28,756 nt of DNA. It comes from DATDOY01 sp035293045 (GTDB lineage: Bacteria; Actinomycetota; Acidimicrobiia; IMCC26256; JACPCJ01). Shown here piece after piece: positions 22,485 through 28,756 of this stretch. Within the stretch, counting starts at the first letter, position 1. Each line of letters opens with the position of its first letter. Both the position numbers and the translations under genes were made by a program. The DNA lies in contig DATDOY010000200.1 in assembly GCA_035293045.1 (NCBI GenBank), positions 1 through 28,756 of the forward strand. Reading direction: 5' to 3'. Under the pieces are notes generated by a model. The model made no database searches. It saw only the letters and a program-made list of their open reading frames with translations, and was not told where the DNA came from.

Positions 22485-24269
22485 CTAGCCCTGGAAGACG
22501 GGCGGCTGCTGGTCGGGGGCGAGGCGGGGGAACTTGCCCGGGGCGTAACGCTCGCCGCCGAACGCCACTTTGTAGCTCCCCGGCGCGCTGTTCACGATCG
22601 AGATGGCGTCGCGGTCCCACCAGATGATCCGGTAGTCGCGGGTCGGCGTGTAGTCGGCTGGGCCGAATCCGAACGTGCCGTACGGACCGGTCCCCCCAGG
22701 CCAGTTCTTCAACCCGGCCTCGAAGCTGAACGGCGTCAGGTTGGGTCCGGCCATCTGGATGCCGCTGGCGATCATGAGCATGGTGGCGTAGATCAACTCG
22801 ACTGCGAACGCCGGCTCGTCCTTGCGGACCGACTTGTAGGCGCTGTAGCCGAGGCCCGCCCGGACCGGCCGGGGCTCGCCCATCGAGCTGATGCCGAAGG
22901 CGTGGACCCACTGGTCCTGGTTGTAGAGCTGCGCGGCGACGTCCCAGTCGGTGAGGGCGGTGCCCACCACGATCCACTCGGGCTCGTAGTCCTGCTCCGC
23001 CGCCTTCGCCGAGAGGAACACGGGGAAGATCGGGTCGCACCCGCACAGGATGGTGGTGACCTGCGGGTTCTTGCCCTTGAACTGGGAGATCACGCCGGCG
23101 GCCTGGTTCGACATCGAGTTGATGTCGAGCTTGTACTTCACGCGGTTGTCGCCGAAGTCGTTGCCCTCTGATTTCAGGACGACCTCGGCGTTGTCGACCG
23201 ACTCTTGGTACCACGGGTTCTCGGGGGCGAGCCCGCCGATCACCCGGGTCGCCGTCTTCATCGCGTCGCCCGCAAATGCCGCGGGCTTCCGGACCAGCAT
23301 CTTGTTGGTGAACTCGGCCGCCGCCTCCGACACGATCGATCCGTCGGTGGCCAAGCTCCACGCGTAGGGACGCCGGTCGTTGTGCCACTTGCGCGAGAGG
23401 TAGGGCGTGCCGAAGCCGATGATCTGCTTGTCGGCGATGGCGTCGGCGAACGGCTCGCTCGCGGCGTTCATCTCGATGAACGGGTTGATCTCCGCTTTGA
23501 TGGTGGCGGCGTCGGCGACGGCCGCGTCGCGGCCACCTCCAACCAGCTCGCCCGTGATGGAACCGCTTCCGTTGTGGAAGATGATGTCGATCTTGCGGCC
23601 GTAGAACTGGTAGTGGTCGTTGAAGAACTGCTCGAACGCCTCGATGGTCCGCTTGATGTCGGCGGGGGTGTCGACGATGTCGGCCCCGGCGAGCGTCGCG
23701 AGCGTCTGGAGGAACCCCTTTTCGTCGATCACGCGGAACGACACCTTGACGGTGTCCTTCGACACGCCGTTGGCCGTCGCACCACCGTTGTCGCCACCCG
23801 CGAACTCGATGCAGGGCGGGGAGTAGGGATCGCCGGGCACCTGGCTGGCCTTGCCCGCACACGAGCCTGCGCCCCGACCGGGGAGCGGCGCCGCGACGTT
23901 GCCAGAGGGCTTCACCGAGTTCTTGCCGGGGATGTTGGTGCCGACATCGCCCGCCACTTCGCCGCTCCCGTCGGGCGCGACCGCGCCCGAGTCGGTGGGC
24001 TTGGTGGGGTCGACGTAGTCCTCCGGCTGGTTGAAGGCACCACCACCCTCGTTCGATGCCAGCTTCTCGTCGACGGTGGGCACGAACCCCGCCATCAGCA
24101 CGAACAGAAGTGCGAAGGCGGCCAGCGGGCCATATCCGCGAAGAACCGAGCCCGCGGCGACCGCCGACGGGCTCGGTGCGTCACTCGCGTCGCCGTCGTC
24201 ACGGCCCTCGCCTCGCTTGAACCTCGAGGCGAGTTCGCCGAACTGGATCCGCGGGATCGGGATCTTCAT
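22485..24269 (-). CDS. Membrane-anchored type I substrate-binding protein of a BCAA-type ABC transporter (operon 2)
   Basis: 594 residues, paralogue of 12684-14399. A cytoplasmic N-terminus of about 45 residues is followed by one membrane segment (about 46-65, GPLAAFALLFVLMAGFVPT), with no lipobox. A flexible Gly/Pro/Asp-rich linker extends to about residue 145, and the ligand-binding fold follows (YSPPCIEFAGG, AGADIVDTPADIKRTIEAFEQFF, QFYGRKIDIIFHNGSGS, TILCGCDPIFPVFLSAKAAEQDYEPEWIVVG). The ATG at 24269 has GAGGAGG upstream and lies 12 bases after the upstream stop. The ligand is unknown. The distance from its paralogue suggests that the two transporters may take different substrates. Confidence 0.87.
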   Translation of the reverse strand: MKIPIPRIQFGELASRFKRGEGRDDGDASDAPSPSAVAAGSVLRGYGPLAAFALLFVLMAGFVPTVDEKLASNEGGGAFNQPEDYVDPTKPTDSGAVAPDGSGEVAGDVGTNIPGKNSVKPSGNVAAPLPGRGAGSCAGKASQVPGDPYSPPCIEFAGGDNGGATANGVSKDTVKVSFRVIDEKGFLQTLATLAGADIVDTPADIKRTIEAFEQFFNDHYQFYGRKIDIIFHNGSGSITGELVGGGRDAAVADAATIKAEINPFIEMNAASEPFADAIADKQIIGFGTPYLSRKWHNDRRPYAWSLATDGSIVSEAAAEFTNKMLVRKPAAFAGDAMKTATRVIGGLAPENPWYQESVDNAEVVLKSEGNDFGDNRVKYKLDINSMSNQAAGVISQFKGKNPQVTTILCGCDPIFPVFLSAKAAEQDYEPEWIVVGTALTDWDVAAQLYNQDQWVHAFGISSMGEPRPVRAGLGYSAYKSVRKDEPAFAVELIYATMLMIASGIQMAGPNLTPFSFEAGLKNWPGGTGPYGTFGFGPADYTPTRDYRIIWWDRDAISIVNSAPGSYKVAFGGERYAPGKFPRLAPDQQPPVFQG

Positions 24270-24281
24270 GTGCCTCCTCGG

Positions 24282-25829
24282 CTACGAGATCGGAGTGATC
24301 AACCTACGCCGCGTCCGCAACCTGCGGTAGTCGGCGGCCGCCATCGTCAGCGCCGCCCCAAGTCCGACGAGGCCGACGGCCCACGCTGCCGAAGCGCGCG
24401 ACCCAGTGAGCTTGAACGGGCGCGGCGCCGGAGCGGCCTGCGGCGTCGGGGCCGGCGTGAACGCCTGCTCGTTCCCGACCGTCGGAACAGGGTCGGTGTT
24501 GGTGGCCGAGGCGCCGAGGACGGCAGGGGAGTCATCGACGTCGAAGTCGTTCGACGACGCCGCCGGGAGAGCCGGGACGTCGAAGCCGCCACCGGCGGAG
24601 AAGTCGAAGTCGAAGGTGTTGAAGACCTGGCCTTCGGTGAACCCGGTGATGCCACCAAGCTCGAGGTCGAGGCGCCCGCCGCCGGCGACCGGGCCGATGG
24701 CCATGTCCGCCACGAGGAAGGGAAGGCCGCAGTTGCCCGCGTCGTCCCCGGCCTCGGCGGAGCACCCCTCGAGCCACTGCTGGGTGACGCTGTTGCGCAC
24801 CGGCGCCGCGCCCTCCTGGATCGGGCCGAACACCTGCTGGCCGACGGGCGACTCGATGAGGGCGATCCGCAGGGGCGTGAGCCGGGCCACGCCGCCCGTC
24901 GTCGCGAGCTGGGGAATCAGCACGTGGATGCCGGTCTGCTTGGAGAACTCGGCAATGCCGTCCTTCATCTGCTGCGGGAGGCCACCGGTGATCTGCGAGG
25001 CGGTCGGACCCGCGAACTGCTGCACGCCGCCGGAGGGATCGAGGATCGTCATCGAGCCGAACGTGAACTCGCCGACGACTTCGGGAGTGGAATCATCGTT
25101 GCTGTCGGTGCGTTGGAACGCCTCCCAGTGCAGACCCTTCACCGTCAACTTGCCGATCGTGTCGGACCCGATCACGACCTCGCCGATGTCGACGGTCCCA
25201 CCGGCCTGGCGCACGACTTGCTTGCCCGAGCCGGTCGCGATCTCGATGTTCCCGGAATACGCGTCGGCTCGGCCGGCGGCGATATGGATGATGCCGGGGA
25301 TGTCAAACGCCTCGAGTTCCATCGACGAGAAGCCAAAGGGCCGGGTGTCAGCCCGGGCGCGCTGCACGACGGTCGGGAGCGCCCGCTGCTCACGGCCGGC
25401 ACTCGAGCCCTCCTCGGTCGACTCGACGCGCAGGGACGGGATTTGCTTGCCCTTGGGGTCGAAGGCGCCGCAGGTCGGGGGGATGCTGTCCTGGGGAGCT
25501 CTTTCCCTGACCGCGTTCCCGCAGCTGAGCGGCGGGACGTCGTCCTGCATCGTGCCGTCGAGGGCGGCGTAGTCGAGGATGAGCGACTCACCCCGGCCGA
25601 GGACGCCGAGGTGGTCGGCGAGGGCGACGCCGACCGACGGGGCGAAGGAAAGGCTGGCCGACGAGGGGCCGATGCGCAGGATCGAACTCTTGGCCTTGCC
25701 GCTCCCCGCGACGAACTCGTCTTTGGCATTGGCGAAGCCCGACAGGGCGACGCTGCCGACGGTGGCGGCGAGGGCTGCGACCATCACGATGGCCGTCCGC
25801 CGGAACGGATGTGCGGTTCGTAGGTTCAT
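24282..25829 (-). CDS. Uncharacterised secreted, C-terminally membrane-anchored protein of transporter operon 2
   Basis: 515 residues, homologous to 11130-12680 and not otherwise recognised. The signal peptide is clear: MNLRTAHPFRRTA, a hydrophobic core, then ALSGFANA before KDEF. The extracellular part contains SFAPSVGVALADHLG, VVGEFTFGSMTILDPSGG, GIHVLIPQLATTGGVARLTPLRIALIES and FTEGQVFNTFDFDFS. A Pro/Ala-rich stalk (APTPQAAPAPRPF) leads to one C-terminal membrane segment (about 480-500) and a basic tail (YRRLRTRRRL). Cysteines occur as CGNAV, PTCG and GCSAEAGDDAGNCG, possibly disulfides. It is first in the operon, 12 bases before the binding protein. Its conserved pairing with the transporter suggests a surface accessory role, which is inference. 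Confidence 0.82.
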   Translation of the reverse strand: MNLRTAHPFRRTAIVMVAALAATVGSVALSGFANAKDEFVAGSGKAKSSILRIGPSSASLSFAPSVGVALADHLGVLGRGESLILDYAALDGTMQDDVPPLSCGNAVRERAPQDSIPPTCGAFDPKGKQIPSLRVESTEEGSSAGREQRALPTVVQRARADTRPFGFSSMELEAFDIPGIIHIAAGRADAYSGNIEIATGSGKQVVRQAGGTVDIGEVVIGSDTIGKLTVKGLHWEAFQRTDSNDDSTPEVVGEFTFGSMTILDPSGGVQQFAGPTASQITGGLPQQMKDGIAEFSKQTGIHVLIPQLATTGGVARLTPLRIALIESPVGQQVFGPIQEGAAPVRNSVTQQWLEGCSAEAGDDAGNCGLPFLVADMAIGPVAGGGRLDLELGGITGFTEGQVFNTFDFDFSAGGGFDVPALPAASSNDFDVDDSPAVLGASATNTDPVPTVGNEQAFTPAPTPQAAPAPRPFKLTGSRASAAWAVGLVGLGAALTMAAADYRRLRTRRRLITPIS

Positions 25830-25909
25830 CCTCGGTCCTCGTTCGTGCGATGCGGGGTGCTGGGAACGACCGTTGCTGCAGACGCAGGGCGTGCCTGGGT
25901 GTGCGTGTC

Positions 25910-25928
25910 TGTGTTGTTCGTCACACTA
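25910..25928 (-). promoter_or_regulatory. Promoter -10 with CRP/GlxR-like half-conserved operator, transporter operon 2
   Basis: Read leftward, TAGTGT (25928-25923) begins the ten-base stretch TAGTGTGACG, identical to that in front of operon 1. It overlaps TGTGA-CGAACA-ACACA (25925-25910), one base off TGTGA-N6-TCACA. No good -35 box was found. The start codon is 80 bases downstream, so the untranslated leader is longer than in operon 1. Shared wording at both promoters suggests common regulation. Confidence 0.5.
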
Positions 25929-26004
25929 CCCACAGAATCCTGCCCCATGACCGGTAGGTCAGGCCCAATCGTCCACTTTTTGGCCGCCACGGCCCCCGAG
26001 CAAA

Positions 26005-26046
26005 GTGTGAGTGCCTGCCCGCCCATGGGCGGGCAGGCACTCACAC
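26005..26046. repeat. Dispersed palindrome, copy 3 (after ilvD)
   Basis: A perfect 42-bp palindrome with centre AT. The left arm starts GTGTGAGTGCCTGCCCGCCC. The core is identical to copies 1 and 2, but the centre differs. It lies 26 bases beyond the ilvD stop and before the promoter of operon 2, so it may terminate ilvD transcription. No T-run follows in the ilvD direction. Confidence 0.85.
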
Positions 26047-26071
26047 ACGATCAGGGGCACTCACGCGCAGA

Positions 26072-27763
26072 TCAGACGTTGGTGATGGCGCCGCGCTCGG
26101 CCCCCTGGGCGAGCTTGGCGTACTTGGCGAGGAATCCCGTCGGATAGCGAGGCTCGGGCACCTTCCAGTCCGCCACGCGGGAGGCGAGCACGTCGGCGGG
26201 AACGTCGAGGTCGATGGTGCGGGCCTTCACGTCGATCACGATCCGATCCCCCTCGACGACGAGAGCGATCGGGCCCCCGTCGACGGCCTCGGGCGCCGCG
26301 TGGCCGATGCAAAAGCCGTGCGTTCCCCCGCTGAAGCGCCCGTCGGTGACGAGCGCGGCGTCGGCCCCCCGGCCTGCGCCCTTCATCGCACCGGTCACGG
26401 CGAGCATCTCGCGCATCCCCGGGCCGCCCTTGGGGCCCTCGTAGCGGATCACCACCACGTCGCCGGCGTTGATCCCGCCGGCGAGGATGGCGTCCATCGC
26501 GGCGTCCTCGCCGTCGAAGACCCGCGCGGGACCCTCGAAGCGGTCGAAGTCGATTCCGGCGACCTTCACAACGGCGCCGTTCGGAGCGAGCGAGCCCCGC
26601 AACACGGCGATCCCTCCGTCGGCGTGGATCGGGGCGCTAAGCGGGTGGACCACCTCGCCGTCCGGCTTGGGCGGCGCGAGATCGGCGAGGTTCTCGGCGA
26701 CGGTCTTGCCCGTCACCGTGAGGCAGTCGCCGTGGATGAGACCCGCTTCGAGCAGCTCGGCCATGACGACCGGCACCCCGCCGACGCGGTCGAGGTCGAT
26801 CATGTGGAACCGGCCGTGCGGCTTCATGTCGCAGATGTGGGGCACCCGGTCGGCGACCCGGTTGAAGTCGTCGAGCTCGAGTTCGACCCGGGCCTCGTTG
26901 GCGATGGCGAGGAGGTGCAACACCGCGTTGGTGGAGCCGCCCACCGCCATGGCGACGGCGATGGCGTTCTCGAAGGCCTCCTTGGTGAGGATCTGGCGAG
27001 GGCGGATGCCCCGCTCGAGCAGTCCGAGGACGGCTTCGCCGCTGGCGTAGGCGAAGTCGTCGCGGCGGGAGTCGGGCGCGGGCGGCGTGGAACTGCCCGG
27101 CAAGCTCATGCCGAGGGCCTCGGCGACGCTCGCCATGGTGTTGGCCGTGAACATCCCGGCGCAGCTGCCCTCACTGGGGCACGCGCCGCGCTCGATGGCG
27201 TCGAGGTCGGCTTCGGTCAAGGTGCCGGCGGCGCACGCGCCGACGGCCTCGAACACGCTCACGATGTCGAGGGCCTCGCCGTTGGGCCCGACGCCAGGGA
27301 GGATGCTCCCGCCGTAGAGAAAGACGCTCGGGAGATTGGTGCGGGCGGCCGCCATCAGCATCCCCGGCAAGCTCTTGTCGCACCCGGCGAAGGTGACCAT
27401 GGCGTCGAACCGCTCAGCGTGCATCACGCACTCGACGGAGTCGGCGATGATCTCGCGGCTGACGAGGCTGCCCCGCATCCCCTCGTGACCCATCGAGATG
27501 CCGTCCGAAACGGCGATGGTGACGAACTCGATCGGGAATCCGCCCGCCGCCCGGACGCCCTCCTTGCACCGCTTGGCGAGGCGGTCGAGCGGCATGTTGC
27601 ACGGCGTGACCTCGTTCCAACTGCTGGCCACGCCGATCTGGGGCTTCCCCCAATCGGCGTCGGTCATCCCGATGGCCCGCAGCATGGCCCGAGCGGGGGC
27701 CCGCTCCATGCCGTCCGTGACCTCGTGGCTACGAATCTTGAGAGGGAACTCCCGTTCGGTCAT
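26072..27763 (-). CDS. ilvD: Dihydroxy-acid dehydratase
   Basis: 563 residues, full length. It dehydrates 2,3-dihydroxy acids to the 2-oxo acids that give valine and isoleucine, the third shared step. Iron-sulfur ligands are visible as Cys55 (VTPCNMP), Cys128 (FAGCDKSLPGM) and Cys201 (GSCAGMFTANTM). The C-terminal substrate region DGRFSGGTHGFCIGHAAPEAVDGGPIALV is intact. The ATG at 27763 (MTEREFPLKIRSHEVTDGMERAPAR) matches the family start, and the frame upstream to 27829 is in the intergenic region. No Shine-Dalgarno is visible, so the message may be leaderless or use a weak site. It is on the same strand as ilvBNC but about 16 kb away, separated by the transporter block. Confidence 0.97.
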   Translation of the reverse strand: MTEREFPLKIRSHEVTDGMERAPARAMLRAIGMTDADWGKPQIGVASSWNEVTPCNMPLDRLAKRCKEGVRAAGGFPIEFVTIAVSDGISMGHEGMRGSLVSREIIADSVECVMHAERFDAMVTFAGCDKSLPGMLMAAARTNLPSVFLYGGSILPGVGPNGEALDIVSVFEAVGACAAGTLTEADLDAIERGACPSEGSCAGMFTANTMASVAEALGMSLPGSSTPPAPDSRRDDFAYASGEAVLGLLERGIRPRQILTKEAFENAIAVAMAVGGSTNAVLHLLAIANEARVELELDDFNRVADRVPHICDMKPHGRFHMIDLDRVGGVPVVMAELLEAGLIHGDCLTVTGKTVAENLADLAPPKPDGEVVHPLSAPIHADGGIAVLRGSLAPNGAVVKVAGIDFDRFEGPARVFDGEDAAMDAILAGGINAGDVVVIRYEGPKGGPGMREMLAVTGAMKGAGRGADAALVTDGRFSGGTHGFCIGHAAPEAVDGGPIALVVEGDRIVIDVKARTIDLDVPADVLASRVADWKVPEPRYPTGFLAKYAKLAQGAERGAITNV

Positions 27764-27822
27764 GGCGACAGTTAACCACCGCGCCGCTGTGGCATTTGGG
27801 CCGTATAGAAGGTGAGCGAAAC

Positions 27823-27838
27823 CTGACACTCATGTCAG
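27823..27838. other. Small palindrome between ilvD and the secreted-protein gene
   Basis: CTGACA-CTCA-TGTCAG lies in the 92-base divergent intergenic region, 17 bases before the secreted-protein start. It could be an operator or a 5' leader hairpin. A TATAGA (27804-27809) and, on the other strand, TATACG nearby are possible -10 boxes, neither with a clear -35. Confidence 0.35.
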
Positions 27839-27855
27839 TCTCCGGGGAGGGACCT

Positions 27856-28614
27856 ATGCGCAAGCGCTTGGCGATTGTGTTGGCGGCGTTGACCGGCCTT
27901 GGGATCTTGGGGCTTGTGCCCCGGGCGGCGGAGGCGCACACGTGTGATCCGAATACGGGCGAGTGCGAAGACACGCCAGTGATGGACAACTGGCGCGACC
28001 AGTACGTCCCCGTCTTCGGCCTCGAGGATCGGGAGGACGAGCAGCAGCGGTACGACGCCCAGCGCTGGCGCGACGAGTGCGACGGCGGACAGCAGTGCGC
28101 ATGGGTCGAGGGCGGAAACAGTCTTTCGGTTCTTTCGGGTGGTTCTCCCAACGAGATCCATGTCGGGTATGCCGCCAGCCACTGCTTCTTGGCCGAAGCC
28201 GCCCATCAGTGCGAGGACCACACGGGCAGCGGTGACCCCGACAACCCGAACGAGGGCGTCCACGACGCCCACGGCGGTGCGCTCTACGTCGACGTCTGTC
28301 TCGCGCAGAACAACGATCCCACCACCAACAAATGGTGCGACGACGGCCTCGAGGACACCCAGGTCGGCGTGACGATCATGGACCACTTCGATTGCGGCAC
28401 CTTCGTGCCCATCGCCTCCTGCACCGACGAGTACCACGTGATCCGCCCGGCCGACCAGGCCTACACGGAAGCACAGATGGCGAACACGCAGGCGGAAACG
28501 GCGGCGATCATCAGTGACCCGGCGAGCTACATCTGCGGCGACCACTCGAGCGGCCAGAGCTGCCGCGACGGGGTGAACGACTTCCTCGACATCCTCGACA
28601 TCCTCGGCCTCTAG
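27856..28614 (+). CDS. Cysteine-rich secreted protein of unknown function
   Basis: 252 residues, family not recognised. It has a clear signal peptide (MRKRLAIVLAALTGLGILG, then VPRAAEA before HTC). The mature part is acidic and holds twelve cysteines, an even number compatible with up to six disulfides. It is rich in His and Asp (HQCEDHTGSGDPDNPNEGVHDAHGG, MDHFDCGTF), which could bind metal. The ATG at 27856 is chosen because GGGGAGGG lies four bases upstream and the signal peptide begins there. It diverges from ilvD and is followed by a hairpin at 28629-28671. No enzymatic motif was recognised. Confidence 0.82.
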   Translation: MRKRLAIVLAALTGLGILGLVPRAAEAHTCDPNTGECEDTPVMDNWRDQYVPVFGLEDREDEQQRYDAQRWRDECDGGQQCAWVEGGNSLSVLSGGSPNEIHVGYAASHCFLAEAAHQCEDHTGSGDPDNPNEGVHDAHGGALYVDVCLAQNNDPTTNKWCDDGLEDTQVGVTIMDHFDCGTFVPIASCTDEYHVIRPADQAYTEAQMANTQAETAAIISDPASYICGDHSSGQSCRDGVNDFLDILDILGL

Positions 28615-28628
28615 CCCCACGCCTGACC

Positions 28629-28671
28629 GTGTGCGTATGGCGTCGCGCTATGCGCGACGCCATACGCACAC
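28629..28671. terminator. Perfect hairpin between convergent genes, probable bidirectional terminator
   Basis: 20-bp perfect arms (28629-28648 and 28652-28671) with loop TAT, arm GTGTGCGTATGGCGTCGCGC. It sits 14 bases after the secreted-protein stop and one base from the stop of the leftward gene at the window end, which suits a two-way terminator. It shares only the GTGTG start and overall shape with the palindromes at 6419, 10146 and 26005. Confidence 0.75.
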
Positions 28672-28672
28672 C

Positions 28673-28756
28673 TCATCGGGCCAGGGCGGTCTCGCGCAGT
28701 GTGCGGATGCGGTCCACCGTGCGTTGCCGAGTCAGATCCACGTCGTCCATCGTCAC
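28673..28756 (-). CDS. C-terminal end of a leftward gene (partial)
   Basis: An open leftward frame enters from the right edge and stops with TGA at 28675-28673. The 27 visible residues (including DDVDLTRQRTVDRIRTLRE) are charged and look like a helical protein end. The stop is one base from the hairpin at 28629-28671, which supports a real gene end. It is too short to identify. It could also be a very short complete gene from the GTG at the edge or the ATG two codons in. Confidence 0.45.
   Translation of the reverse strand: MTMDDVDLTRQRTVDRIRTLRETALAR

Noticed and set aside
23205..25823. An 872-codon plus-strand open frame across the operon 2 binding-protein and secreted-protein genes
   Set aside because: It is antisense to two recognisable genes, has shadow-type composition and no family motif.
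6419..26046. CRISPR array or integron sites suggested by the repeated palindromes
   Set aside because: The copies are thousands of bases apart, with ordinary genes between them and no cas or integrase genes.

Overview
The window is a gene-dense, GC-rich stretch of a bacterial chromosome. Its many GTG starts, 1 to 4 base stop/start overlaps, and fused branched-chain-amino-acid (BCAA) type ABC transporter proteins point to a high-GC actinobacterium. Class Acidimicrobiia is my best guess, but it rests on general resemblance and there is no rRNA to prove it. No tRNA, rRNA, CRISPR array or transposase gene was seen.

Left part (1-5518). A leftward operon with 4-base overlaps at every junction encodes an ArsR-family repressor fused to a rhodanese domain, a metallo-beta-lactamase-fold protein with two rhodanese domains, an MFS exporter and an ArsM-like methyltransferase cut by the window edge. 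A palindromic operator-like site lies in front of it. Divergent from it are a berberine-bridge-type flavin oxidase and a hotdog-fold thioesterase.

BCAA biosynthesis, part one (5470-10223). A leftward 3-hydroxyisobutyrate-dehydrogenase-like gene overlaps the thioesterase tail to tail. Then come ilvB-ilvN-ilvC, read leftward (acetolactate synthase large and small subunits, ketol-acid reductoisomerase). The ilvB leader contains a short peptide ending Leu-Leu-Val-Val-Pro, a 12-bp hairpin and a hairpin followed by TTTT. This is a classical attenuator layout.

Central block (10224-25829). A short-chain dehydrogenase is followed by two paralogous four-gene operons facing each other tail to tail, with 20 bases between their stop codons. 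Each encodes, in the same order, an unknown secreted protein with a C-terminal membrane anchor, a membrane-anchored type I substrate-binding protein, a LivH-LivM fused permease and a LivF-LivG fused ATPase. Both have the same ten-base TAGTGTGACG promoter-proximal sequence within a TGTGA-N6-(T/A)CACA site. In the second operon a 168-bp element with 24-bp perfect terminal inverted repeats, probably a MITE, sits between the binding-protein and permease genes. The same junction is a 4-base overlap in the first operon.

BCAA biosynthesis, part two (26072-27763) is ilvD, also leftward, so the transporter block separates ilvD from ilvBNC. The right end carries a divergent cysteine-rich secreted protein and the tail of a leftward gene.

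Three near-identical perfect palindromes (core GTGTGAGTGCCTGCCCG) lie after ilvC, between ilvB and the SDR gene, and after ilvD. A fourth, different in sequence but similar in shape, lies at 28629. The most notable features are the mirrored transporter operons with their uncharacterised partner protein, the mobile-looking element inside one of them, the dispersed palindrome family and the ilv attenuator.
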